Of a stretch of 64,000 nucleotides of DNA, positions 49,645 through 58,978 are shown in pieces. This DNA comes from Putridiphycobacter sp965230485 (GTDB lineage: Bacteria; Bacteroidota; Bacteroidia; Flavobacteriales_D; Crocinitomicaceae), in the NCBI GenBank assembly GCA_965230485.1, contig CBDDLA010000001.1, positions 1,922,001 through 1,986,000 on the forward strand, written 5' to 3'. The position numbers and the translations under genes are program-made. Position 1 is the first letter of the stretch, and each line of letters starts with the position of its first letter. The notes beneath the pieces are model-generated. The model saw nothing but the letters and a program-made list of their open reading frames with translations. It searched no databases and was not told where the DNA came from.

Positions 49645-51888
49645 ATGAATTATTTTTTTAAGCTAGCCATTTGCTTTATTTTATTCAACCAACACTATGG
49701 ATTTAATCAGACAGACTTTAAAGTGTCTGGGCAAGTTATAAGTGTTGAAAAGACACCTGTGATCGGCGCATTGATACGGGTACTAGAAAATGGTGTTGGG
49801 GCTGTCACCAATTTAAATGGTGAGTATGAGTTATCACCTATGAAAGAAGGCACCTATTCTTTAGAAATATCTGCCATTGGTTTTCAAAAGGACACATTGG
49901 TTCTCATTATCAATAATAAGGACATTGATTTGTCTGTAGAATTAAAAGAATCTTCTGCTATTTATTTAAAAGATATAGAAATTCAAGCTGAGAGAATCAC
50001 AGACAGAACTTCAATCAGTAATGTTTCTCTGACGCCTGAAGTGCTTAGAACCACTCATGGACTTACTGAGGACCCTTTAAGGGTATTGGCTACACTGCCT
50101 GGAATTGGAAGAGGAGGTGACTTATTCAGTCCCTCTCAATTATATATTCGCGGTGGGGCACCGCAAGAAAATCTTTTTTTATTCGACAATAATAAAGCCT
50201 ATTTTCCCTATTTTTTTGGTGGGCAAAAGTCAATTTTCAATACAGATGTAGTTGAAAATATTGAATTATTGACCGGGGGTTTTTCAGCAGCATATGGAAA
50301 TCACATGTCATCAGTACTCAATGTTAAAACAAAGGATGGGGACTTCGAAAATTATAAAGGAAACATTTTATTTGGCTTTTACAATGCAGCGGCGTATTTT
50401 GAAGGGCCAATCTTAAAAGATAAACTATCCTTTCTTCTTGCCGTTAGGCGTACTTATTTGGATATATTGTTAGACGAAACGGCTAGCTTTCCGCTAAATT
50501 CATTGACGGACGTTACTTACAAGGTTACCTATAAATTGAATGAGAACAATAATTTATCGCTTAGCGGACTAAGTTCAAAAGAAGGGCTTAACTTTCTTGC
50601 TGCAGAAGAAGTTCCTGGATTACCCAATAAATTAGCAACATCAGGCACCAATCATTTTCAGTCTCTACAACTAAAAAGTTCAATTAGGTCGAAGTTTTAC
50701 AACAAATTATCTATTACAAATGGAATCAACCAAAACACGAGTGAAATTGGCGAAAACCTGAACCTTAATATTGATGCGCAACAAGGCGGTTTTAGAGACG
50801 ATTTTAGCTATTTCATTTCAAATAAACATAAAATTAAAGCTGGATTAGAATGGCAATATGGAGTCTTCGACTCTAATGGGAACTTTCCTGCCAACCCTTT
50901 TGAAACTGATCCAAATGACACCACTATTGTCTTAAAACCATTTAGTGTTTCTGAAGATGGAGAAATAATTAGAAGTGCCTATGTGCTTTATGATGGTACA
51001 CCCATTAAAGATTTAGGCATAAATGCTGGATTCAGAATTGACCAAAATCCAGATCAAAATTATACAGACTATTCCCCTAGATTATCCTTAAATTACCAGC
51101 TCACTAAACGAAGTATGGCCAGATTTGCAACTGGCATTTATCATCAATTTAATTCTGATCCAGGAAATGCTAATACAGGTGCTGAAACATTAAAGTCTAG
51201 TAAGGCAATCCATTATATTTTAGGTTTTGAATACAATTTTACAGAAAACATTATTGGCACAATTGAAGGATATTATAAGGCATATGATGACCTGGTATAC
51301 TATGACGAAAACTTTAACTATTCTAACGACGGTACTGGACTTGCTCGTGGTATAGAGGTATTCCTTCGGAAACAAAAGGGGTATTTAAGCGGATGGATTT
51401 CTTATGCCTTGTCACATAGTGAACGAACAGTACCAATTTTGAATGAAGTGAGAGATTTTGAATTTGACCAAAGACACATCTTCAACGCAGTCATTGAATT
51501 TAAACCACCAGTTAAACATCCCAAATTTTTTATTCCAGCTGTTTTCGTCATCAATTACCGATTTGCTGATGGGACTCCTTATACTCCTTTTATTGGGGCA
51601 ATCAATAACGGTTCTGGTTGGATAGGAATTCAAGGAGACCCGTTATCAGAACGGAATTCAGACTACAGCAACCTCAATTTTAGAGTAGAGTGGAAAACCG
51701 ATCAAACCAAAAAAGTACGATTTACCAGCTTTGTTGAAATATGGAACATGCTAAACAGTCAGAATATTTTAGGAAGAACCTATTCTTATGGTGAGAGTTT
51801 CACAAATAATATTCAAGAAAACCCATTTTATTCCTCACCTTTTCTCTTTGCCGGAGGATTCAGGCTTGAATTTGGGAATGTAAAGTAA
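49645..51888 (+). CDS. TonB-dependent receptor with carboxypeptidase-like domain
   Basis: The protein has 747 residues. A signal peptide (MNYFFKLAICFILFNQHYGF) is followed by a CarboxypepD_reg-like domain (about 24-108), a plug (VLATLPGIGRGGDLFSPSQL; YIRGGAPQENLFLFDNNKAY) and a barrel ending SSPFLFAGGFRLEFGNVK. Ligand unknown. It is monocistronic, and the palindromic site in its promoter suggests control by a dedicated repressor not encoded next to it. Confidence 0.92.
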   Translation: MNYFFKLAICFILFNQHYGFNQTDFKVSGQVISVEKTPVIGALIRVLENGVGAVTNLNGEYELSPMKEGTYSLEISAIGFQKDTLVLIINNKDIDLSVELKESSAIYLKDIEIQAERITDRTSISNVSLTPEVLRTTHGLTEDPLRVLATLPGIGRGGDLFSPSQLYIRGGAPQENLFLFDNNKAYFPYFFGGQKSIFNTDVVENIELLTGGFSAAYGNHMSSVLNVKTKDGDFENYKGNILFGFYNAAAYFEGPILKDKLSFLLAVRRTYLDILLDETASFPLNSLTDVTYKVTYKLNENNNLSLSGLSSKEGLNFLAAEEVPGLPNKLATSGTNHFQSLQLKSSIRSKFYNKLSITNGINQNTSEIGENLNLNIDAQQGGFRDDFSYFISNKHKIKAGLEWQYGVFDSNGNFPANPFETDPNDTTIVLKPFSVSEDGEIIRSAYVLYDGTPIKDLGINAGFRIDQNPDQNYTDYSPRLSLNYQLTKRSMARFATGIYHQFNSDPGNANTGAETLKSSKAIHYILGFEYNFTENIIGTIEGYYKAYDDLVYYDENFNYSNDGTGLARGIEVFLRKQKGYLSGWISYALSHSERTVPILNEVRDFEFDQRHIFNAVIEFKPPVKHPKFFIPAVFVINYRFADGTPYTPFIGAINNGSGWIGIQGDPLSERNSDYSNLNFRVEWKTDQTKKVRFTSFVEIWNMLNSQNILGRTYSYGESFTNNIQENPFYSSPFLFAGGFRLEFGNVK

Positions 51889-51942
51889 TGACTATTGTAA
51901 AAATTAGATCAGAAATGCTTTTAAAGCATCAAATTCAACTTT

Positions 51943-53277
51943 TCACATCCCATCCATATCTGGCTTTTCTACATTTTCCTCTACAATGTCTTCGAAATTA
52001 TCATTAATTCCATCATTATCTTTATCGACTTTAATTCCTGGCATTTGACTTAAAAGTACATCCTTTACATTGTCACCTCTGTAAATAATTAAGGCCAATG
52101 TCATGACAAGACTAGTGATAAGTATCACAAATAGCAAAATACCAGTATCGAATCCATCAATTTTAAGATGGTTAATGCCATCAGACCCCACGTGGCTATC
52201 AATTACAAAAAATAATAGAATGGTAATCAATCCTCTTGGAGCAATATATAATTGAGGAACAATATCACGCTGGACAATTATTTTTAGCAAAATAAACCGA
52301 ACTAAATATAAGGCCGCAACAATGGCCAAACTAATCACAGCTACCTTCCAGTCAATAATTGAACTTAATGTGATAAACATACCAAAGATTACAAAAAAGA
52401 AAGTCCGTATCACAAAGGCAGATTCTAATGTTACAATATGAAAATCGTGCAAAATTGGCTTAACGGTTTCTTTATTCACTACTCTACTCAACCAGCCTCT
52501 AAAAAAGACATGGGTATTATTTAAAATTAAGCCAAACGTTAAAATAATAAGTAAGGACGATAAATGAAACCTTTTACCAAGAGCATATAATAGCATTAAA
52601 ACACTAATGACTAAAAATAATTTTACCTGACTGGTCAATTTTTGGAAAATATACACCAACAGGTAAGAAAGGACAATGGACACGCCAATGGTGATGCCAA
52701 TATTTACCAATACATCAGTCGCTATTTCTTTTGAAGAAGATCCTGCATCTGCCTCCAGCATAAAATAGAAAAACATAATTCCTAAAATATCCGAAAAGGT
52801 ACTTTCGTAGACCATGAATTCTTTTTTGGCACCCTTTAAACCTCCCACGCTAGGAATAATAATAGCAGAACTCATAATGGACAATGGAATAGCGTATATT
52901 AATCCTTGGTATAAATGGTCAAAATCTCCTATTATGAAGTACATAATAAGGTAGGCGATAGCAAAGGAAGACCCTACTAATGCTAATAAAGCAATAAAGA
53001 ATGACCGTAAAATCATTCCCAATTTTTCTCGCTTTAAATTAAGGTCGAGTGCTGCCTCTAATACAATCATCACTAACCCAACATTACCAATTATTTCAAG
53101 CAAACCAGGTTTAGCAACCGAATTAGCCATCTCACTGCCGCCAAATTCCTTAATGCATACCCCTAAACCTATGAGTAAAAGTACTGAAGGGATATTTGTC
53201 CGTTTTGCTATTATATTAAAGAAAAAAGAGATAATGATAATAGCTGAAACAGCAATAATTAGAGTATAAGTTGACAT
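51943..53277 (-). CDS. Cation:proton antiporter with Ca-binding-like C-terminal tail
   Basis: The protein has 444 residues from the ATG at 53277, 4 nt after the histidine kinase stop. It has about 12-13 helices; GLMIVLEAALDLNLKREKLG-type sequence (GLVMIVLEAALDLNLKREKL), SAIIIPSVGG and the long KEFMVYESTFSDILGIMFFY segment mark a CPA-type sodium(potassium)/proton exchanger. After the last helix the cytoplasmic tail contains DKDNDGINDNFED, a DxDxDGxxD loop normally found in extracellular thrombospondin-3/dockerin calcium repeats. It is co-transcribed with the histidine kinase. Confidence 0.88.
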   Translation of the reverse strand: MSTYTLIIAVSAIIIISFFFNIIAKRTNIPSVLLLIGLGVCIKEFGGSEMANSVAKPGLLEIIGNVGLVMIVLEAALDLNLKREKLGMILRSFFIALLALVGSSFAIAYLIMYFIIGDFDHLYQGLIYAIPLSIMSSAIIIPSVGGLKGAKKEFMVYESTFSDILGIMFFYFMLEADAGSSSKEIATDVLVNIGITIGVSIVLSYLLVYIFQKLTSQVKLFLVISVLMLLYALGKRFHLSSLLIILTFGLILNNTHVFFRGWLSRVVNKETVKPILHDFHIVTLESAFVIRTFFFVIFGMFITLSSIIDWKVAVISLAIVAALYLVRFILLKIIVQRDIVPQLYIAPRGLITILLFFVIDSHVGSDGINHLKIDGFDTGILLFVILITSLVMTLALIIYRGDNVKDVLLSQMPGIKVDKDNDGINDNFEDIVEENVEKPDMDGM

Positions 53278-53281
53278 TTCC

Positions 53282-56200
53282 TTAGTTGATTTTTGGGAAA
53301 GATACAAAAAAACTAGTTCCAATCTCCAGGGTTGATTCAAACCAAATTTTTCCGTTCATATTTTCTATGATTTGCTTTGACATGGCCAAACCTAATCCTG
53401 TGCCGGTTGATTTAGTAGTAAAATACGGAATAAACATTTTGGCTTTACTCTCCTCATCAATTCCAACGCCATTATCGGTAATGATAACTACAAATTGATC
53501 ATCCTGCTCACGCAAAACAACATCAACAGCTCCTTTTCTATCAGAAGGAATAGCTTGTATGGCATTTTTGATTAAGTTATTAAACACCCGTAAGCATAAG
53601 TTTTTATCGGCCCATACAATGGCATTTGCCTCAACTTCATTCCTAAAACTTAGGTCATAATCGCCTTCGCTTTCTGCAAAAACAGCATTGGTGCTTTCTA
53701 AAACTTCTGCTAAATTAATCTCTTCTTCCTGCGCCTTTGGCATTTTAGCAAAATTAGAAAATTCATTAGCGATTTTTGTCAAGGCATCAATTTGTTCAAT
53801 TAAAGAACTTGCCACTCGCTTTAACTTCTGTTCAGAGTCTTCGTCAGCTACTTTTATTGAGCGGTTCAAATGCTGAATAGATAGCTTCATAGGCGTAAGC
53901 GGATTCTTAATCTCATGAGCCACTTGCTTCGCCATTTCTCGCCATGCGCTCTCCCTTTCACTTTTTGCCAACTGAGCAGCATAGTTTTCCAACTCTTCAA
54001 CTTTCTCATTATATTCCTGAACCAAACTTCCAATCTCATCTTTTCCCCCATAAGATATTGGTGCATTCTTAGACCCGATTTTCATGCTTTTTAAGCTCGA
54101 CTGAATGATTTTCAAAGGAGATGTCAATCGATTTGATAAAATTACAGCCAAGAAAATTGAAATGGCTAGCATGAGTACCATAATATTTATAATGGCCAAT
54201 AAAAATCCAGAAATTTGATTTTCCAGTTCATCCTGTTTAGAAATATACTGGATATTTAAATAGGCTAATAACTCACCTTTTGCGCTCACAAATGGCAAGT
54301 AAGCTGATAAAAATTCTAAATCTCCGATTTTTTCCTCATGAATAAATTCACTCCTTTTTGTCAAATTAAGTGCAACAAATGCTTCACTATTCATTTTTCT
54401 AGAAATGAGCCCTTTAGAGTATATTTTTGGTTGTGAAGAAGCTAATAAATTGCCGTTCACATCAAATAAATTAATATCAGTTACAAAAACCCTTGAGAAT
54501 TTTTTAAGTAAATACTCCAGGTAAGACTTATCGCTTCCAATATTAGAATCGGATGCAAATTTATGATACAATTCAGTTTTAACAGATCCAGCTTTTTCTT
54601 TTATAAGGCTCTTAGAATTTTGATGATATTGCTGCACTACATAGGCTCCAGCACCTATACCAAAACTGACTAATGTTAATAATATTAGTCCGATTAATAC
54701 GCTTTGAAACTTAAAGTTAAGCGACATGTTTTTGAAACTAATCGTATTTTTAGCAAAGTAGCGATAGACATTTGGCACTAATAAAATAAATCCAAAGAAT
54801 ATCAACAGATACGAAAAAGTAGTAAAGGTATTAATGGCTGTCGTTTTCTTTCTGGAAATGACAGTGATTCTATTTTCGTCGTATGCGTATACGTAGTGAC
54901 TATAATCATCTGATGTAGAATACATATTCATAACTTTAATCCATTGAGTTGGTACAAATGGATAATCGTAATCACCAGAATTACTCACTAATGTTTTGTC
55001 AACATATTTTGCAATGGCATAGTGTTTTAATTCGGCATTAGTAAATCCTTCGTTTTCGAGCAAAACAGAAGGCAAGCCAATTTCTTTCGGTAATTTTTTT
55101 GACCTAAATTCAATCATTAAATAACCAATTGTATCTTGTTCTTGTTCAATTGGAAAATTAACCAAGTAACTTAACTTGTCGGTATTCGTTTTTATAAAGT
55201 AAATATTGGGGTTAATGGATGACGGAATCCCATTATTTTTAATGATAAAATCGAGTTTTTCGTAACCAACTGTAGGAATAGCACCAGGCTTGCTTATTTT
55301 GTTTTTCCCTGCTCCAAACAGATGAAAGTCGAAATCATATTTGTTTTTCAACCCACTAAAATAATCCGATTCAATGTCCTCTGTAAAGTCCGCTTCATCA
55401 AAATCTTTAATAAGATAGTTCGTTAAAAAACGATCATCTTCTAGTTTCTTTTCTATTAAATCATAATCGTATTCTGTTAATGGGTCATTGTCCTTTGCGA
55501 TTTGCTCGGCGTAAACTTTTCTAACCTCTCTTTCCTTAGCGCTAGTATAATCTTCAAGAATATAAGCTGTGTAAAATGATACGAAAGCTAAAACACTTAT
55601 AATGTGAATAAACTTAAAGGACAGGTTTCTAAACTCGAACCATAAAAGAAAACCAGAAAGAATGACAGGCCATAATGATGTTAAAATTGAATTATCAAAA
55701 TTAACTTGATCGACAATTACAAATATGACTGAGCTAAGGAACCAAATTAAACTTAGTTTGTTCCACTCAAACTTCATTTTCTTCAGTTGAATGATCAGAA
55801 ATTGAATAAGCTTGAAATAAATGAAAAAACAAAAGCCTATTAAGGCAATACTTATAAAGCTGTAAATATTTAACTCAAATAATAACTCCAGATTAAATTT
55901 GATTTTAGAATCATAAACTAGTGCATGGATAATATGATTAACTTGATACGCAACATAAAAGCTGATTAAAAAGAGCGGCAATACAAGAAAAACCAGCTTT
56001 AATTTAATATCTCCTTTAATGAACCAATCTCTCGTTCTTTTTAATAAAAAATTCACCAAAAAGTAAAAGATAAAAACATTAATAATTAAGTCTCCCAATG
56101 AAGGTATGAGAGAAGAGGACGCAAATAATTCTGGGTTAAACAGCTCAAAATTTGAAAATCCTTTGAACCAACTATTTTTAACTGAAAAAAAACGTAATAC

Positions 56201-56941
56201 TACAATAGCTAAGGGAAAAATAAACAGCAAAAAAGGATTTCGTATCAATACCAATTGGCTTGAAGAAATAAATAATTGAAGTAAGATAAAAAATGCCAAT
56301 AGATAAGCTGTAAAAGCAATTAATTCTACTATGGGAACAGAATTAAAACTAGTTTGAGGCTTAACGGAGAAAAGAAATTTGCCACTATTGTCTGCCACAT
56401 TAAAATCGCCAGGTATTAGGCTTAATTCAGCGTTTAATTGTTCATTAAATTCCTTTGCAAAGTGATTAGTCAGATCACTATTTTCATATGAGAACTCTTG
56501 TTTAATCAAAAAAGTGGCGCAGAATCGAAAATTGTTGACTGTTTTTTGCTTTACAAAATACCAACCATTATCAAGTTTGGCGACCGTATTAAACGTATGG
56601 TCTGAATCAAGGTGCAGAGGAAAAGGAATGCTATTATCCGTCCAAACCAATAGATCACTATTTCGATAAATAAAAATATCGTAACCATACTTTGCCTTAA
56701 ATTCATTTGCGGCCGTAAACTCAGCACTTATGGTTCTCTTAATTTTGCTAGGACTTGCAAAGTCATCAAGCGCTGAGGCGATATCAACCTCTTTTTCTCT
56801 AAGGCTTCTTTCAAGTTTTTCAATGTTAAATTTTGAAAAAGAGCTGGTTGCTTCAAAATGATATAAATAATAACCAACCAGCCACAACCCAAGTCCTAAG
56901 ACCAACGTTAATCCAAATTTAAGGCGGCTTTTATTTTTCAT
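53282..56941 (-). CDS. Very large multi-spanning sensor histidine kinase (NtrY-like catalytic core)
   Basis: The protein has 1219 residues from ATG 56941; an upstream in-frame ATG at 57040 adds an unlikely 33 residues. One helix and a periplasmic loop (about 30-200) are followed by about eight helices, a second extracytoplasmic region (about 455-720), further helices, a Cache-like loop (about 790-905), a last helix, and HAMP (LTSPLKIIQSSLKSM). HisKA has the NtrY-type motif WREMAKQVAHEIKNPLTPMK, and HATPase_c has NNLIKNAIQA, ITDNGVGID, and TGTGLGLAMSKQI. No response regulator is adjacent; the antiporter is 4 nt downstream. Confidence 0.92.
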   Translation of the reverse strand: MKNKSRLKFGLTLVLGLGLWLVGYYLYHFEATSSFSKFNIEKLERSLREKEVDIASALDDFASPSKIKRTISAEFTAANEFKAKYGYDIFIYRNSDLLVWTDNSIPFPLHLDSDHTFNTVAKLDNGWYFVKQKTVNNFRFCATFLIKQEFSYENSDLTNHFAKEFNEQLNAELSLIPGDFNVADNSGKFLFSVKPQTSFNSVPIVELIAFTAYLLAFFILLQLFISSSQLVLIRNPFLLFIFPLAIVVLRFFSVKNSWFKGFSNFELFNPELFASSSLIPSLGDLIINVFIFYFLVNFLLKRTRDWFIKGDIKLKLVFLVLPLFLISFYVAYQVNHIIHALVYDSKIKFNLELLFELNIYSFISIALIGFCFFIYFKLIQFLIIQLKKMKFEWNKLSLIWFLSSVIFVIVDQVNFDNSILTSLWPVILSGFLLWFEFRNLSFKFIHIISVLAFVSFYTAYILEDYTSAKEREVRKVYAEQIAKDNDPLTEYDYDLIEKKLEDDRFLTNYLIKDFDEADFTEDIESDYFSGLKNKYDFDFHLFGAGKNKISKPGAIPTVGYEKLDFIIKNNGIPSSINPNIYFIKTNTDKLSYLVNFPIEQEQDTIGYLMIEFRSKKLPKEIGLPSVLLENEGFTNAELKHYAIAKYVDKTLVSNSGDYDYPFVPTQWIKVMNMYSTSDDYSHYVYAYDENRITVISRKKTTAINTFTTFSYLLIFFGFILLVPNVYRYFAKNTISFKNMSLNFKFQSVLIGLILLTLVSFGIGAGAYVVQQYHQNSKSLIKEKAGSVKTELYHKFASDSNIGSDKSYLEYLLKKFSRVFVTDINLFDVNGNLLASSQPKIYSKGLISRKMNSEAFVALNLTKRSEFIHEEKIGDLEFLSAYLPFVSAKGELLAYLNIQYISKQDELENQISGFLLAIINIMVLMLAISIFLAVILSNRLTSPLKIIQSSLKSMKIGSKNAPISYGGKDEIGSLVQEYNEKVEELENYAAQLAKSERESAWREMAKQVAHEIKNPLTPMKLSIQHLNRSIKVADEDSEQKLKRVASSLIEQIDALTKIANEFSNFAKMPKAQEEEINLAEVLESTNAVFAESEGDYDLSFRNEVEANAIVWADKNLCLRVFNNLIKNAIQAIPSDRKGAVDVVLREQDDQFVVIITDNGVGIDEESKAKMFIPYFTTKSTGTGLGLAMSKQIIENMNGKIWFESTLEIGTSFFVSFPKIN

Positions 56942-57183
56942 ACAGATTATTCGACCAAAGGCTAGTGATACAAATATAAAACTATGTTTTAGTTTCGCCT
57001 TGTGATGGTTCGTTAAGAAATGCATCAAGTAAGATGCCACGTTTATAAAAGCATTAAATTAAAAAGGAGGGATTAATCAATAATTAATCACCTCCTCTTA
57101 TTTGCTTCGGCATGAAGTAAAATTTTCACCGAAATTTCTCAAGTTAAACACATTGAGAATAAGGCACTAGGCCCAGTTAATAT

Positions 57184-58206
57184 TTAAGCTTCCAATACGG
57201 GCTCTCCGTTAGGGCTTTTTAGTGCATCAAAGATTTTAATTTCCAACTCTTCTGATAGCTCAGGGTTATCACCTATTAGCGCCTTAACCGCATCACGCCC
57301 TTGTCCTAATTTAGTATCTCCATAGCTAAACCATGACCCAGCCTTTTTAATGATTCCCATTTCAACAGCTAAATCTAAAATTTCACCGGTTTTAGAAATA
57401 CCTTTTCCATACATGATATCAAATTCAGCTTTCCGAAAAGGCGGTGCCACTTTATTTTTGACCACCTTTATTCTCGTTCTATTACCAATCACATCTTCAC
57501 CATCTTTAATCTGCGAAGAGCGACGAATATCTAAACGAATTGAAGAATAAAATTTTAAAGCATTACCTCCTGTTGTAGTTTCAGGATTACCGAACATGAC
57601 GCCAATTTTTTCTCGCAATTGGTTAATGAAAATACAAGTTGTGTTGGCTTTATTAATAGAAGCTGTTAATTTTCGTAACGCCTTTGACATTAATCGTGCT
57701 TGTAATCCCATCTGCGAATCACCCATCTCTCCTTCAATTTCTGCCTTTGGTGTAAGCGCAGCTACAGAATCTACTACAATAATATCAATAGCACCTGATC
57801 GGATTAAATTGTCTGCTATTTCTAGAGCTTGTTCCCCATTATCTGGCTGAGAAATCAATAGGTTCTCAACATCTACACCTAAACTCTTGGCGTAAAACTG
57901 ATCAAAGGCATGTTCTGCATCAATAATAGCAGCAATACCTCCTTGTTTTTGAGCTTCAGCAATAGCGTGAATCGCCAATGTTGTTTTACCTGATGACTCC
58001 GGGCCATAAATCTCAATAATTCTTCCTTTTGGATATCCTTTTACGCCTAAAGCCATGTCAAGCGTTAACGATCCTGAAGGAATGACATCCAGATCTTCGA
58101 TAGCACCATCACCTAATTTCATAACGGTGCCTTTACCGTACGATTTTTCTAATTTGTCCAGCGTTAATTGCAACGCTTTTAGTTTTTCTTTGTTTACTTC
58201 TGCCAT
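57184..58206 (-). CDS. recA: Recombinase RecA
   Basis: The protein has 340 residues with the Walker A motif GPESSGKTT (68-76), DAEHAFDQFYAKSLGV, MSKALRKLTASINKANTTCI and FINQLREKIGVMFGNPETTT, followed by GNALKFYSSIRLDIRR. It is essential for homologous recombination, and stimulates LexA cleavage where LexA is present. The gene is alone, leftward, 78 nt after bcp. Confidence 0.99.
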   Translation of the reverse strand: MAEVNKEKLKALQLTLDKLEKSYGKGTVMKLGDGAIEDLDVIPSGSLTLDMALGVKGYPKGRIIEIYGPESSGKTTLAIHAIAEAQKQGGIAAIIDAEHAFDQFYAKSLGVDVENLLISQPDNGEQALEIADNLIRSGAIDIIVVDSVAALTPKAEIEGEMGDSQMGLQARLMSKALRKLTASINKANTTCIFINQLREKIGVMFGNPETTTGGNALKFYSSIRLDIRRSSQIKDGEDVIGNRTRIKVVKNKVAPPFRKAEFDIMYGKGISKTGEILDLAVEMGIIKKAGSWFSYGDTKLGQGRDAVKALIGDNPELSEELEIKIFDALKSPNGEPVLEA

Positions 58207-58284
58207 AACATCTAATTTTAAGACAAAGAAATAGTGGCAAAACGTAATCTATTTACGTACACCAAAAAACTTTGTCACTTTTAT

Positions 58285-58752
58285 TTAATTTTCTCCTAAA
58301 ACTTCTAAAATTTGTGCCGCATGATCTTTGGTTTTAACCTTTGGAATCACAGCTTCAATTGTACCTTCACCATCAATAACGAAGGTAGTTCTATGAATAC
58401 CATCATATTCCTTTCCCATGAATTTTTTGAGTCCCCAAACACCATAATCATTTATTACTTTTTTATCAGTATCCGCGATCAGGCGAAATGGTAAATCATG
58501 TTTATTGATAAACTTTAAATGCATCTTTTCATCATCTGCACTAACCCCCACAATTTCAAAACCTTTTGCAGTAAGGTCGCTATAATTATCTCTTAAATTA
58601 CACGATTGTTTTGTGCATCCTTCTGTTAAATCCTTTGGATAAAAATAAAGGACAAGTCTTTTCCCTTTAAAATCAGACAGGCTAATTGGTTTTCCATCTT
58701 GGTCTACACCTCTAAAATCTGGTGCTTTACTTCCTTTTGTTAAATTTGTCAT
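58285..58752 (-). CDS. bcp: Thioredoxin-dependent thiol peroxidase (BCP-type peroxiredoxin)
   Basis: The protein has 155 residues with the peroxiredoxin Q/BCP layout: GSKAPDFRGVDQDGKPISLS, LVLYFYPKDLTEGCTKQSCN (peroxidatic and resolving cysteines five apart), FEIVGVSADDEKMHLKF and HRTTFVIDGEGTIEAVI. It reduces peroxides in the cytoplasm using thioredoxin. A TAGTTTTG -7-like box lies about 27 nt upstream on the minus strand. Confidence 0.95.
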   Translation of the reverse strand: MTNLTKGSKAPDFRGVDQDGKPISLSDFKGKRLVLYFYPKDLTEGCTKQSCNLRDNYSDLTAKGFEIVGVSADDEKMHLKFINKHDLPFRLIADTDKKVINDYGVWGLKKFMGKEYDGIHRTTFVIDGEGTIEAVIPKVKTKDHAAQILEVLGEN

Positions 58753-58978
58753 GCCGAATTATTTGTTAATATTGACACAAAACTAGTCAAACATTTTTAA
58801 TTTTGATTAATTTTTCGGAATTATTTTTAGTTTTTCTTGTTGACATAAACAGTGTTGAAAAATAATATTGCCAGTAAACAATATTAGAAACTAATCATGC
58901 CGTTTTCTAAAATTATGAATAAAAATATTATTGTCTTTAACTACCCCTTAAATTATCATTTATCTTTAAGCCTCTCTT

